Source: Bifidobacterium polysaccharolyticum
Lineage (GTDB): Bacteria; Actinomycetota; Actinomycetes; Actinomycetales; Bifidobacteriaceae
Assembly: GCF_016101585.1 (NCBI RefSeq)
Contig: NZ_JACFQG010000001.1
Location: 434,001-498,000 of the forward strand
Length of the DNA: 64,000 bases
Direction: 5' to 3'
Shown: piece after piece, positions 10,854 through 20,422 of the stretch
Numbering within the stretch: the first letter of the stretch is position 1
Layout: the number at the start of each line of letters is the position of its first letter
Notes under the pieces: model-generated
Databases searched by the model: none
What the model saw: the letters and a program-made list of their open reading frames with translations, nothing else
What the model was told of the DNA's origin: nothing
Program-made: the position numbers and the translations under genes

Positions 10854-12656
10854 TCAGTCGGTATCCTCCTGATCCGGTTCCCAATCCACGCCGGTCTCGG
10901 CGCGTTGCTGGTCGGAGATGGGCGCTGGAGCCCCGGTCATGGGATCCTGGCCGCCACCGGACTTGGGGAAGGCGATGACATCGCGGATGGAGTCCGCTCC
11001 GGTCAGGATCTGGGCAGTCCTGTCCCAACCGAAGGCGATGCCTGCGTGGGGCGGAGCGCCGTACTTGAAGGCCTCCAGCAGGAAGCCGAACTTCTCCTGG
11101 GCCTCCTCGGGGCCGATGCCCAGCACTTTGAAGACCCGATCCTGAATGTCGTCGCGGTGAATACGCACCGAGCCGCCGCCCATCTCCTCGCCGTTGCAGA
11201 CGATGTCATAGGAGTCGCTCATGGCGTGTTCGGGATCCTTGTCGAAGCGGTCGATCCAGTCGGCCGAAGGCATGGTGAAAGGATGGTGCATGGAGGTCCA
11301 CTTAGAATGTCCCACGGCCACATCGTCGTCGTCCGGGTCGTCGGTGGGCTTGAAGAGCGGGAAGTCCACCACCCAGGTCAGGGCGAATTCGTCGGGTTTG
11401 AGCAGCCCCTGGCGACGGGCGATCTCCACACGGGCCGCGCCAAGCAGGGTTTGCGAAGCCTCACGGGGACCGGCTGCAAAGAAGACGGCATCCCCGTCCG
11501 TGGCGCCTACGGCCTTCTTGAGGCCTTGGCGCTCGGCATCAGACAGGTTCTTGGCCACCGGGCCCTTGAGAGTGCCGGCGCCGGTGAACTGGACATAGGC
11601 CAGACCCTTTGCACCACGCTGGCGGGCCCATTCCTGCCAAGCGTCGAACTGCCTGCGGGGCAGGTTAGCCGCACCCTGGTAGACCACGGCGCCTACGTAG
11701 GGAGCCTGGAAGACCCGGAAGGGGGTGTTCTTGAAGTAGTCGGTCAGTTCGACGATAGGGTTGCCGAAGCGCAGGTCAGGCTTATCGGAACCATACTTGT
11801 CCATGGCCTCCTGCCAGCTGATCCTGGGGATGGGCAGGGTGACCTCGAATCCTGCAGCCTTCCAGACCTCGGCAATGACCTGCTCGGCCATGGCCATGAC
11901 GTCCTCCTGGGAGGCGAAGCTCATCTCGATATCCAGCTGGGTGAACTCAGGCTGCCTGTCGGCGCGGAAGTCCTCGTCGCGGTAGCAACGGGCGATTTGG
12001 TAGTAACGCTCAAAGCCGCCCACCATCAGCAACTGCTTGAGCAGCTGGGGAGACTGCGGCAGGGCGTACCAGGATCCGGGCACCAGGCGGGCCGGCACCA
12101 GGAAGTCACGGGCGCCCTCGGGGGTGGACTTGATCAGGGTCGGCGTCTCGATCTCGCAGAAATCCATCTTGTCCAGGGCAGCACGGGCGGCACGGTTCAT
12201 GGCGGCCCTCAGACGGATGTTGTGCTGCATGGAGGGGCGACGCAGGTCCAGATAACGGTAGCGCAGTCGCACATCCTCGCCGGGCAGCTTGTTCTCGGCC
12301 TCGTTCTCCAGGGCTGTGGACACCTGGAAGGGCAGGGCTGCCGACTTAGCCAGAACCTCAATCTTGTCTGCAACGATCTCGATGTGTCCGGTGGACAGGT
12401 GTTCGTTGTCATTGCCCTCAGGACGTTCGCGAACCTTGCCGGTGACCTGGATGACGTACTCGCTACGCAGGGGCCGGGCCTCCTCCTCGTCATAGATGAC
12501 GATCTGCACCAGACCGGAGCGGTCACGCAGGTCGATGAAGGCCACGCCTCCGTGATCACGGCGGCGATCCACCCATCCGGCCACCGTCACCTGGCGACCG
12601 ACCATATCTTCAGTGACATCCGTGGCGTAGCTCGTTCTGTAAGCCGACTGGCCCAT
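10854..12656 (-). CDS. aspS: Aspartyl-tRNA synthetase
   Basis: A class II synthetase of 600 residues that charges tRNA-Asp. An N-terminal OB-fold anticodon-binding domain ([21 protein letters not shown]) is followed by the catalytic core. The core shows motif 2 in [20 protein letters not shown] and motif 3 in GIAFGWDRT. The bacterial insertion (GAD) domain lies between motifs 2 and 3 (about residues 285-415). The start [14 protein letters not shown] at 12656 has GGAGG ten bases upstream and matches the usual start of bifidobacterial AspS. An ATG six codons earlier overlaps that ribosome site. It lies 39 bases after hisS and is probably co-transcribed. Confidence 0.96.
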   Translation of the reverse strand: MGQSAYRTSYATDVTEDMVGRQVTVAGWVDRRRDHGGVAFIDLRDRSGLVQIVIYDEEEARPLRSEYVIQVTGKVRERPEGNDNEHLSTGHIEIVADKIEVLAKSAALPFQVSTALENEAENKLPGEDVRLRYRYLDLRRPSMQHNIRLRAAMNRAARAALDKMDFCEIETPTLIKSTPEGARDFLVPARLVPGSWYALPQSPQLLKQLLMVGGFERYYQIARCYRDEDFRADRQPEFTQLDIEMSFASQEDVMAMAEQVIAEVWKAAGFEVTLPIPRISWQEAMDKYGSDKPDLRFGNPIVELTDYFKNTPFRVFQAPYVGAVVYQGAANLPRRQFDAWQEWARQRGAKGLAYVQFTGAGTLKGPVAKNLSDAERQGLKKAVGATDGDAVFFAAGPREASQTLLGAARVEIARRQGLLKPDEFALTWVVDFPLFKPTDDPDDDDVAVGHSKWTSMHHPFTMPSADWIDRFDKDPEHAMSDSYDIVCNGEEMGGGSVRIHRDDIQDRVFKVLGIGPEEAQEKFGFLLEAFKYGAPPHAGIAFGWDRTAQILTGADSIRDVIAFPKSGGGQDPMTGAPAPISDQQRAETGVDWEPDQEDTD

Positions 12657-12695
12657 GCTTTCCTGTACCTCCATAATGCTCGGCCTGCCCCTGCG

Positions 12696-14081
12696 TCAGG
12701 CCTGGTATTCCACACTCTGCCGGGCATACAGGCTATCCGGCGTCCACGACACCAGGTCAGCCGGAGTCTGATCGCCGGTGATGATGTTCTTGACCTGGTC
12801 GCCCTCCTGCTGGCCCTCCTTGGCAGGGAACCAGACATAGGGGATGCCCAGGTGGTCGGCATAGCGGATCTGTTTGCCAATCTTGGCTGCAGTAGGCGCC
12901 ACATCAGCGGCAATACCCCTGGCCCGCAGATCCTGGGCGATGTGGTTGCTGATGGTCCGATCCTCTTCGTCCCAGACGGCGACCATGACCGCAGCCGGAG
13001 AAACCCTGGAGGCCTGAACCCCGTGGGCCAGCAGGTAGGAGAGCAGGCGAGAAAGCCCAATGGACAACCCTACGCCTGGATAGGTCCGGTTGCCCTGGCT
13101 AGCAAGATTGTCATAGCGGCCGCCGGAACAGATGGATCCCAGGGACTGCGCCCCCTCCAGGAAGGTCTCGTAGACAGAGCCGGTATAGTAGTCCAGCCCG
13201 CGGGCGATCTTCAGGTCGGCGATGACCGAGCCCGGCCGAATGCGGGCAGCCTCGTCGATGATCATGGCCAGCGTCTCCAGCCCCTCAATGGCTAAGGCGT
13301 ACGAAGAAGACTCCTTGTCGATGCCAACCTTGTCAACCAAGGCATCGAACCGCTGGCGCAGCTGCTTGCCATCGTCGGCGGTCAGCTCGGCCAGATCCAG
13401 GCAGGCCTTGGCCTGGTCCTGATTGGCGCCGCACTCACTGACCAACAGGCTGGCCACCTCGTCAGGGCCGATCTTGTCCAGCTTGTCGATCTCGCGCAAA
13501 ACGCCCTCGACATCCTCCAGACCCAGACCCCGGTAGAATCCCTCGGATAGCTTGCGGTTGTTGGCGTGCACAGTGGGCTTGGGCAGGCCGAAGGCCCTCA
13601 GCTCCTCCAGAGCACTCAGCATGACCAGGGGCACCTCGACCTCGTAGTGGTCGGGCAGCTCTCCGTTGCCAATTACGTCAATGTCAGCCTGAACGAACTC
13701 CCTGAACCGTCCCTCCTGGGGGCGCTCTCCTCGCCAGACCTTCTGAATCTGCCAGCGTTTGAAGGGGAAGGTCAAGTCGTTGCTGTGCTCCACCACATAG
13801 CGGCTCAGCGGCACGGTCAGGTCAAAATGCAGGCCCAGCCGGCGCTCCACTGGCACATCCTTTTCCTGGCCCAGATCCTGCAGTCGGGAGAGCAGGTAGA
13901 TCTCCTTGCTGGTCTCCCCCTTCTTGAGCAGGCTGGAGCCCTCTTCTACGGCTCTGGTCTCAATACCGATGTAGCCGTTCAATTCGAAGACCTTGCGAAG
14001 CGTGTCGAGGATGCGCTGCTCCACCACTCTTTGCGAAGGAAGCCATTCTGGGAAACCGGATAGAGATGTGCCTTTTGCCAT
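12696..14081 (-). CDS. hisS: Histidyl-tRNA synthetase
   Basis: A class II synthetase of 461 residues. Visible are the N-terminal FPEWLPSQRVVEQRILDTLRKVF, motif 2 around WRGERPQEGRFREFVQ, the histidine-specific IARGLDYYTGSVYE, and motif 3 GVGLSIGLSRL. The C-terminal anticodon-binding domain follows. The ATG at 14081 is preceded only by AGG at five bases. A TATAGT box sits ten bases upstream, so the message may be almost leaderless. It is first in a leftward hisS-aspS pair and divergent from the DUF349 gene. Confidence 0.96.
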   Translation of the reverse strand: MAKGTSLSGFPEWLPSQRVVEQRILDTLRKVFELNGYIGIETRAVEEGSSLLKKGETSKEIYLLSRLQDLGQEKDVPVERRLGLHFDLTVPLSRYVVEHSNDLTFPFKRWQIQKVWRGERPQEGRFREFVQADIDVIGNGELPDHYEVEVPLVMLSALEELRAFGLPKPTVHANNRKLSEGFYRGLGLEDVEGVLREIDKLDKIGPDEVASLLVSECGANQDQAKACLDLAELTADDGKQLRQRFDALVDKVGIDKESSSYALAIEGLETLAMIIDEAARIRPGSVIADLKIARGLDYYTGSVYETFLEGAQSLGSICSGGRYDNLASQGNRTYPGVGLSIGLSRLLSYLLAHGVQASRVSPAAVMVAVWDEEDRTISNHIAQDLRARGIAADVAPTAAKIGKQIRYADHLGIPYVWFPAKEGQQEGDQVKNIITGDQTPADLVSWTPDSLYARQSVEYQA

Positions 14082-14086
14082 AAGAA

Positions 14087-14099
14087 CCTATACTATAGG
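14087..14099. promoter_or_regulatory. Symmetric element with opposed -10-like boxes between hisS and the DUF349 gene
   Basis: CCTATACTATAGG is symmetric about a central C. On the plus strand it holds TATACT (14089-14094), and on the minus strand TATAGT (14097-14092). Both resemble -10 boxes, so one short sequence could serve divergent transcription of hisS and the DUF349 gene. I found no convincing -35 for either direction, so the call is tentative. Confidence 0.35.
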
Positions 14100-14165
14100 A
14101 GGTCAAGGAAAATGGTATTGCCATATTTTGCGATCTCTCCAACACACAAGCCTAAGGAGCTGGCC

Positions 14166-15728
14166 ATGGCCGACAACACCGCCATCACACCCGAGAACAC
14201 CTCGACACCGCAGGAGGAGCACACCGCGGACGCGGAGGGCCAGGTCGCCGCTGCGACAACGCCCGAAGCCGGGCAGGAACAGGCTGCCCCCGGACAGACC
14301 GCATCTACTGAGGATGCACCAACCCAGAGCGCACCGGTACCGTCTGAGCCACAGCCTGCAACTGCGGAAGCACCCGCGCCAGCAGCTACACCTGCTGCGC
14401 CCAAGCCCAAGGCGGTTCCCTCCCCCGCAGCTCTGGCCCACAAGGCCCCTCACGTCAAGGCCGCCCCGGCCGCTCCCACCTACAGCCAGGAGGAGATCGA
14501 CAAGGCAGAAGCCTTCGGCCGGGTGGACGAGCAGGGCAACGTCTTCGTCCGCGAGGGTGACCAGGAGCGCCAGGTGGGCCAGTTCCCCAATGCAGATCCC
14601 AAGGAGGCCCTGGACCTTTACGCCCGCCGATACTTGGACCTCAAGGAGAAGCTGAATTTATTCGCCTCCAGACTGCGCAGTCCCAAGATCAAGGCCCATG
14701 AGATCGACGAATCCATAACCTCACTCAAGGAGGAGACCAGTCAGCCTGAAGCAGTCGGCGACCTTGCCGCCCTGCGCACGCAACTGGAGCAGCTGGCCGA
14801 AAAGGGGCAGACCCGCAAGGCTGGACTGGCGCAAGCACGCAAGGATGCCATGGCCAAGGCCATCAAGGAGCGGACCGCCATCGTGGAGAAGGCCGAAGAT
14901 CTGGCAGCCTCCCTGGGCGACTCCACCAACTGGCGATCCACAGCAGACAAGTTCCGTTCCCTCTTCGAGCAGTGGCAGCACCACCAGCGCACTACCATCC
15001 GCATTGACAAGGCCGACGCGGACGCGCTCTGGAAGCGTTTCTCCTCCGCCCGCACCACCTTCAACCAGGCCCGCCGCAAGTGGGCCCAGCAGCGTGACGC
15101 CCAGCGGTCCGAGACCAAGCGGATCAAGGAAGAAATCATCGCCGAGGCCGACCAGATCAAGGACTCCACTGACTGGGGACCCACCTCCCATCAGTTCAAC
15201 GAGCTCATGGACCGCTGGAAGCAGGCCGGGCGTGCAGGACGTCAGGATGACGACGCCCTCTGGGCTCGGTTCCGTCAGGCCGCGGATGTCTTCTTCAACG
15301 CCCGTCAGGCCGACCGGGACAAGACCTCGGTCAACGAGCGCGAGAACCTGACCAAGAAGGAGGCCCTGGTGGCCAAGGCCGAGGCCTTGCTGCCCGTCAA
15401 GGATTCCAAGGCCGCCAAGCAAGCCCGGCAAGAGCTGGCCAAGATTCAGGAGGAATGGGACGCCATTGGTTTCGTCCCCCGTGACGACGTGCGCCGAATC
15501 GAGGGCAGGATGGATGCCGTGGACCGGCAAATCAAGGCCGTGGAAGATGCGGCCTGGAACCAGTCCGACCCCGAGGCCGATGCCCGCGTCTCCAGCTTCG
15601 AGCAGCAGCTGGCCGCCCAGCTTCAGGACCTGGATCAGCGAATCGCCGCCGAGCAGGATCCGGCCAAGAAGCAGGAACTGGAGGCCGAGAAGGCCACCAA
15701 GGAGCAGTGGATGAACGCCGTGCGCTGA
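14166..15728 (+). CDS. DUF349 repeat protein
   Basis: A 520-residue soluble protein. Residues 1-95 are Ala/Pro/Glu/Thr-rich and probably disordered. The remainder is charged and helical with at least three DUF349-type repeats, marked by W-containing blocks: STNWRSTADKFRSLFEQWQ, STDWGPTSHQFNELMDRWK and a third ending IQEEWDAIG. DUF349 proteins are common in actinobacteria and have no settled function. The start at 14166 has AAGGAG six bases upstream; the frame runs 18 codons further up without a ribosome site. A strong terminator follows. Confidence 0.85.
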   Translation: MADNTAITPENTSTPQEEHTADAEGQVAAATTPEAGQEQAAPGQTASTEDAPTQSAPVPSEPQPATAEAPAPAATPAAPKPKAVPSPAALAHKAPHVKAAPAAPTYSQEEIDKAEAFGRVDEQGNVFVREGDQERQVGQFPNADPKEALDLYARRYLDLKEKLNLFASRLRSPKIKAHEIDESITSLKEETSQPEAVGDLAALRTQLEQLAEKGQTRKAGLAQARKDAMAKAIKERTAIVEKAEDLAASLGDSTNWRSTADKFRSLFEQWQHHQRTTIRIDKADADALWKRFSSARTTFNQARRKWAQQRDAQRSETKRIKEEIIAEADQIKDSTDWGPTSHQFNELMDRWKQAGRAGRQDDDALWARFRQAADVFFNARQADRDKTSVNERENLTKKEALVAKAEALLPVKDSKAAKQARQELAKIQEEWDAIGFVPRDDVRRIEGRMDAVDRQIKAVEDAAWNQSDPEADARVSSFEQQLAAQLQDLDQRIAAEQDPAKKQELEAEKATKEQWMNAVR

Positions 15729-15748
15729 TTGTAGCAGTTTCCGTTAGA

Positions 15749-15785
15749 ACCCCCGGCTTGGTCATTGACCACCGGGGGTCTTTCT
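15749..15785 (+). terminator. Rho-independent terminator after the DUF349 gene
   Basis: ACCCCCGG (15749-15756) pairs perfectly with CCGGGGGT (15772-15779), followed by CTTTCT. It starts 21 bases after the DUF349 stop codon. Confidence 0.8.
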
Positions 15786-15786
15786 G

Positions 15787-15821
15787 TAATAACCGTTAAT
15801 AACCGTCTTTTTAATAACCGT
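15787..15821. repeat. Three copies of TAATAACCGT
   Basis: Identical 10-base units lie at 15787-15796, 15797-15806 and 15812-15821. The first two abut; the third follows after five bases (CTTTT). They sit in the AT-rich stretch between the DUF349 terminator and the end of rel. A small hairpin (CGGCA-AAA-TGCCG, 15885-15897) and a diverged inverted copy near 15925 (ATAACGGTAAT) lie nearer rel. Function unknown. Confidence 0.75.
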
Positions 15822-15945
15822 CTTTTAGACTTTGAGCCGTTGAATTTTCAAGGCTGAAAGCAAGTAATAGGTTTGACGAGATACCGGCAAAATGCCGTCG
15901 CGAGAGTAAGAGGAAAAGTAGGCATAACGGTAATTGCAGGGAAAG

Positions 15946-18306
15946 TCAGATGGCCCGCATATGAGGTCTGGTCGAGCCCTTGGCTCCGGTCAGCCGGTAG
16001 GCATCGAAGACACCGTCGATCTTCCTGACAGCCGATAGGAGCGTATTCAGATGTTGGGGGTCGCCCATCTCGAAGACGAATTGACTGACCGCAACCCGGT
16101 CACGACCGGTGGATTGGCTGCCCGACAGGATGTTGACCCCGTGGTCGGACAGGACCTGAGTAATGTCCGAGAGCAGGTGGGGCCGGTCCAGGGCCTCCAC
16201 TTGAATCTGGACCATGAAAGTGCCCTGTTTGCCCGTCCAGGAGACCTCTATGATGCGTTCGGGCTGCTTCTTGCGCAGTTCCAGAAGATTCTGGCAGTCG
16301 GACCGATGAACCGAGACGCCCTGGTTGCGGGTGATGAACCCGGTGATGGGGTCCCCTGGCACTGGAGTACAGCAACGGGCCAGCTTGACCCAGACATCGT
16401 CCACGCCCTTGACCGAAATCCCCTGGGAGGTCTCCGGCCGGCTGGACTTGGTGACCCGCTGCAGGGGAATGGCCTCCTGCTCCACCTCGTCCTCAAGGGC
16501 CGACCGGCCGGCATCATGTACCAGCCGGGAGATCACGTTCTGAGTGGAGACCTGTCCGTCGCCAATAGCGGCGTAAACCGCCTTCTCATTGGGATAGTTG
16601 AGCTCGTCGGCAGCCCCCACCATGGCTTCAGGGGTCAGCAGGCTGGCCACGGGCAGGTTCCGCTTGCGCATGGCGCGGATGAGCTCGTCCTTGCCCTCCT
16701 CGATGGTCTCCGAACGGCGCTCCTTGCTGAACCACTGACGGATTTTGCTGCGGGCACGGGGGCTCTTGGCAAAGCTGAGCCAGTCGCGCGAGGGCCCATC
16801 GGTGTCGGACTTGCTGGTCAGAATCTCTACCGTGTCCCCGTTGCGCAGCTTGGTGTCCAGGGGGACCAGGCGGCCATTGACCCTGGCGCCCATGGTTCTG
16901 TGGCCAACCTCGGTGTGGACGGCATAGGCGAAGTCCACGGGCGTTGAATCGGCCGGCAGGGAGATGATCTTGCCTTTGGGCGTGAATACGTAAACCTCGG
17001 CCGCGCCCAGATCATCCTTAAGGGAGCCCAGGAACTCGTTGGAGTCCGGAGTCTCGCTGGTCCAGTCGGCCAACTGCTGGATCCAGGTCAGGTTGTCCTC
17101 CTGGCTCAGCTCCCCCTCCTGGCGCTCACGCTTGACGTCGGACTTGTCGGGCTGGGAGAGCTCGCGGCCTGCAGAACCGTTCTCCTTGTACTTCCAGTGG
17201 GCGGCGATGCCGAATTCGGCGCGGCGGTGCATCTGCCAGGTGCGAATCTGGATCTCGACCGGCTTTCCGCCCGGGCCCACCACCGTGGTATGCAGGGACT
17301 GGTAGCGGTTGGTCTTGGGCATGGCGATGTAGTCCTTGAACCGCCCAGGCACCGGGCTCCAACGGGCATGGACGGCACCCAGGGCAGCATAGCAGTCGCG
17401 AATGGTATCCACGATGATGCGCACCCCAACCAGGTCGTAGATGTTGGCGAAATCGTGCCCGCGCACGATCATCTTCTGGTAGATGCTGAAGTAGTCCTTG
17501 GGCCGCCCTGTCACCTGAGCCTTGATGCCCTGAGCATCCAGATCCTCGTGAATCTCGTCCAGGATCTGCTGCAGGTAGACCTCCCGCTGGCCGGCTCTGC
17601 GGGAGACCAGAACCACGATTTCATTGTAGATCTTGGGATAGAGGGTCTTGAAGCTGAGCTCCTCCAGCTCGGTCTTGATGGCGTTCATGCCCAGCCGGTT
17701 GGCAAGGGGCGCATATACGTCCAGGGTCTCACGGGCCTTGCGCTGGGCTGATGAAGCCTTGACATAGCGCCAGGTGCGGGCGTTGTGCACACGGTCAGCC
17801 AGCTTGACCACCAGGACGCGGACATCCCGGCTCATGGCCACAATCATCTTGCGGATGGTCTCAGCCTGGGCCGAATCGCCGTAATCCATCTTGGATATCT
17901 TGGTGACCCCGTCCACCAAGCCAGCCACCGTGTCGCCGAACTCGTCCCTGCACTGCTCCAGGGTGTAGTCGGTGTCCTCCACGGTGTCGTGCAGTAGACC
18001 GGCCGAAACTACCGTGGGCCCCATGCCAAGGTCGGCCAGAATTTGTGCCACAGCCAATGGATGGATGATGTAGGGCTCGCCAGACTTGCGCCTCTGGTCG
18101 GCATGCTGGACCACGGCCCGGTCATAGGCGCGCTGAAGCATGGACAAATCCTCATCAGGATGATGGGCGGCGCAGATCTCCCAGATTGGCATCAGGGGGT
18201 TGAGCGGATCGTCGCTGACCTCACAGCCCAAGGCTCTGGAGGACAAGCCGGAAGGGGCCTGGTCGCCGACATCATTGCTACAGACGCTGCCCTCCTGAGT
18301 GACCAT
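15946..18306 (-). CDS. rel: Bifunctional (p)ppGpp synthetase/hydrolase (long RelA/SpoT homolog)
   Basis: This 786-residue enzyme makes and degrades the stringent-response alarmone. An N-terminal HD hydrolase domain has SAGLLHDTVEDTDY and VVKLADRVHNARTW. The synthetase domain has RPKDYFSIYQKM (the RxKD form typical of bifunctional enzymes) and RFKDYIAMPKTNRYQSLHT. A TGS domain (VYVFTPKGKIISLP) lies near residues 430-490, and a zinc-finger/ACT regulatory end follows (ARCCTPVPGDPI, then VDVNILSGS-like positions). Both catalytic halves look intact. The ATG at 18306 has GGAGG five bases upstream. It is preceded by dut in the same orientation with 83 bases between. Confidence 0.95.
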   Translation of the reverse strand: MVTQEGSVCSNDVGDQAPSGLSSRALGCEVSDDPLNPLMPIWEICAAHHPDEDLSMLQRAYDRAVVQHADQRRKSGEPYIIHPLAVAQILADLGMGPTVVSAGLLHDTVEDTDYTLEQCRDEFGDTVAGLVDGVTKISKMDYGDSAQAETIRKMIVAMSRDVRVLVVKLADRVHNARTWRYVKASSAQRKARETLDVYAPLANRLGMNAIKTELEELSFKTLYPKIYNEIVVLVSRRAGQREVYLQQILDEIHEDLDAQGIKAQVTGRPKDYFSIYQKMIVRGHDFANIYDLVGVRIIVDTIRDCYAALGAVHARWSPVPGRFKDYIAMPKTNRYQSLHTTVVGPGGKPVEIQIRTWQMHRRAEFGIAAHWKYKENGSAGRELSQPDKSDVKRERQEGELSQEDNLTWIQQLADWTSETPDSNEFLGSLKDDLGAAEVYVFTPKGKIISLPADSTPVDFAYAVHTEVGHRTMGARVNGRLVPLDTKLRNGDTVEILTSKSDTDGPSRDWLSFAKSPRARSKIRQWFSKERRSETIEEGKDELIRAMRKRNLPVASLLTPEAMVGAADELNYPNEKAVYAAIGDGQVSTQNVISRLVHDAGRSALEDEVEQEAIPLQRVTKSSRPETSQGISVKGVDDVWVKLARCCTPVPGDPITGFITRNQGVSVHRSDCQNLLELRKKQPERIIEVSWTGKQGTFMVQIQVEALDRPHLLSDITQVLSDHGVNILSGSQSTGRDRVAVSQFVFEMGDPQHLNTLLSAVRKIDGVFDAYRLTGAKGSTRPHMRAI

Positions 18307-18389
18307 TCAAGCCTCCAATATCCCGATATAATGCACCAATCCTACACTTCGATATAGCCCATTCAGGTCGCTCGTGTCCGAACCGCGCC

Positions 18390-18854
18390 TCAGCGGCCGG
18401 TCGAGCCGAATCCGCTATCCGAACGCGCCGAGCCAGGCAGGCGTTCAGCAGGCACGAAACGGGCCTGCACGTAACGCTGGATGACCAGCTGGGCGATGCG
18501 CTCCCCAGGCTCGAAGTGGACCGACTCATGAGGATCCAGGTTGATCAACGGCACCTTGATCTCACCCCGGTACCCAGCATCAATCGTCCCCGGCGCGTTG
18601 AGCACGGTCACCCCCATTTTCACTGCCAGCCCCGAGCGCGGGTGAACCAGGCCGACGTACCCGTTGGGCAGGGCCAAGGCCACTCCCGTGGGAACTAGCG
18701 CCCGCTGGAAGGGAGCCAGATCCACAGCCATCCTGGTTCGTAGATCGGCCCCGGCATCGCCGGGCATGGCGTATTCCGGCACGTCGGCCCCGCCCAAGGA
18801 CTTGAACAGGACCTCGACCGTTTCGGGCTCGTTGTAGGACTCGTCATAGGCCAT
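18390..18854 (-). CDS. dut: Deoxyuridine 5'-triphosphate nucleotidohydrolase (dUTPase)
   Basis: Hydrolyses dUTP to dUMP, keeping uracil out of DNA. All five trimeric dUTPase motifs are visible: DAGADL, PRSGLA, GTIDAGYRGE, ERIAQLVI and the C-terminal DSGFGSTGR. Length of 154 residues is normal. The ATG at 18854 shares a base with the stop of the preceding DUF4193 gene (TGATG), so the two are translationally coupled. The frame is open four codons further up, but that start would lie inside the upstream gene. Confidence 0.96.
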   Translation of the reverse strand: MAYDESYNEPETVEVLFKSLGGADVPEYAMPGDAGADLRTRMAVDLAPFQRALVPTGVALALPNGYVGLVHPRSGLAVKMGVTVLNAPGTIDAGYRGEIKVPLINLDPHESVHFEPGERIAQLVIQRYVQARFVPAERLPGSARSDSGFGSTGR

Positions 18855-19147
18855 CAGGCGGCGCACTCCTTGCAGACGGGCTTGCCGTCGGGGGTGGTGT
18901 AGGCCAGTTGGCTCCGGTGCTTGACCAGGAAGCAGTTGGAGCAGATGAATTCATCGCCCTGCATGGGGATGACGGTCACCGAAGAATCCTCATTGCTTAA
19001 GTCGGCGCCAGGAAGCTCGTAGTCCTCGGCGATGGCGTTCTCGTCGTCGTCCAGATCGGCCCCGGCATCCTGGCCGCTTTTGCCGAGCTCCTGCAGGGAT
19101 TCCTCGTCTTCATCCTTGTCTCGCGGGGTATCGTAATCTTGTGCCAT
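18854..19147 (-). CDS. DUF4193 family protein, acidic with a C-terminal zinc-finger-like motif
   Basis: A 97-residue actinobacterial protein. The first 60 residues are strongly acidic (DKDEDEESLQELGK, DLDDDENAIAEDYE). The end holds CSNCFLVKHRSQLA and VCKECAA, a Cx2C...Cx2C pair likely to bind zinc. This arrangement is the DUF4193 family; its function is unknown, although its conservation beside dut is typical. The start at 19147 is preceded by AAGGAAAGGG. It heads a leftward dut operon and is divergent from sepH. Confidence 0.88.
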   Translation of the reverse strand: MAQDYDTPRDKDEDEESLQELGKSGQDAGADLDDDENAIAEDYELPGADLSNEDSSVTVIPMQGDEFICSNCFLVKHRSQLAYTTPDGKPVCKECAA

Positions 19148-19314
19148 CGTGTACCCTTTCCTTGTTCGACCAGTCACCTCGTATACCGGTCATTCCACAC
19201 GATATGTACTGCGCATAGGATACACGATTTCAAAAGCACGTAAAATACCAACCGTAGGGCACAATGGAAATACCTGAGGCCGTGTAAAGGAACCGTAAGA
19301 GGATAGGGGCGTGC

Positions 19315-20400
19315 ATGTCTGAGAATGGGACCAGGATGGCCAGCTTTGACCATGTCGACGACAGGGGCGATCTGGTCTTCGTCTGTGACCACCGGCACTT
19401 CGCCGTACGGGTCGACGATGCGCTTGATCGCGCCATTCTTGAGGCCAAGCAGGTCAAGGAGGAAGAGGATGTGGATCCCCGGACCGGCAAGTCCAAGCCC
19501 CTACCTGTCTCGGCCATCCAGGCGGCTGTGCGTGCCGGCGCCCGCCCCGAGCAGGTGGCACAACAATACGCTGTCAACGAAGCGCTGGTACGGCGTTTCG
19601 CGGCCCCGGTGGAGACCGAAAAGAAATATGCCATAGAGCAGTTCCTGACCATGCCGGCGCCCAAAGGGTCGGGCGGGCGAAATTATCAGGAACTGATCGG
19701 CAAGGTGCTGGCCCGTGCCGGGGTCAGCCTGGCACAGGTTTCCTGGCAGGCCACCAGACGAGGGTACGAACCCTGGAACATCAACGGCGTGTTTACGCTG
19801 GACAAGCGGATTTTCAACGCCCGCTGGGCCTGGAACATGCATGACAACACTGTGACCTGCCTGAACAGGGCAGCCAGGATGCTGCTGGATGATTCCGCAG
19901 ACGACCATGGCCAGGATCGGCCCGATTTGGACCAGGGCACAGCCGAAGAGATCGATGACCAGACTGACAGGCGCCCTCCAAGCCAGGACGATGCCTTTGC
20001 CCAAATAGAGGACGAGGAAGAGGACCATGGATCGGGCGACCAGGAGAACGGGGAGCGTCAGGCGGCGCTCACGGCCTGGCTCTATGGCAAACCCAAGGAA
20101 GGCCAGGAGCGGACAGCCGAACGAGACCCCAACCACCTCAGTGCCGAGCTGACTGAGGACCCCGACACGGCTGAGCATCCCCCAATCAGGGACACCGAGT
20201 CCACCATGGTCCTTCCTGTTCAGAGCCATGGGCAGAGCCAGGCTGACCAGGAGCAGCTCCAGCAGCCGGATCAAGGCGATGATGCCAGTCAGGACGGTCA
20301 GGAGGACGAACCCAAGGAAGGTCGCCGGAGCAAACGCGCCAAAAAGCACTCCGGACGGTCGGCCGTACCCAGCTGGGACGAAATCCTCTTCGGCAAGTAG
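19315..20400 (+). CDS. sepH: Septation protein SepH-like (DUF3071)
   Basis: A 361-residue actinobacterial cell-division protein. Residues 1-195 match the DUF3071 region: FDHVDDRGDLVFVCDHRHFAV-type start, a helix-turn-helix-like segment (ARPEQVAQQYAVNEALVRRF) and a conserved block ending FNARWAWNMHDNTVTCLN. Known SepH proteins bind FtsZ and assist septum formation. The rest is a charged, probably disordered tail rich in D/E/Q that ends in a basic patch (RRSKRAKKHSGR) and VPSWDEILFG. The start is preceded by AGGATAGGGG. The gene is divergent from the DUF4193-dut operon. Confidence 0.88.
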   Translation: MSENGTRMASFDHVDDRGDLVFVCDHRHFAVRVDDALDRAILEAKQVKEEEDVDPRTGKSKPLPVSAIQAAVRAGARPEQVAQQYAVNEALVRRFAAPVETEKKYAIEQFLTMPAPKGSGGRNYQELIGKVLARAGVSLAQVSWQATRRGYEPWNINGVFTLDKRIFNARWAWNMHDNTVTCLNRAARMLLDDSADDHGQDRPDLDQGTAEEIDDQTDRRPPSQDDAFAQIEDEEEDHGSGDQENGERQAALTAWLYGKPKEGQERTAERDPNHLSAELTEDPDTAEHPPIRDTESTMVLPVQSHGQSQADQEQLQQPDQGDDASQDGQEDEPKEGRRSKRAKKHSGRSAVPSWDEILFGK

Positions 20401-20422
20401 CTGTAGGGTTCTACCCCAGCAG

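Noticed and set aside
10848-13295. An 815-codon open frame on the plus strand opposite aspS and hisS
   Set aside because: It is antisense to two clearly conserved synthetase genes, has no family motifs or ribosome site, and its Gly/Val/Leu/His-rich composition is what the complement of high-GC coding DNA gives.
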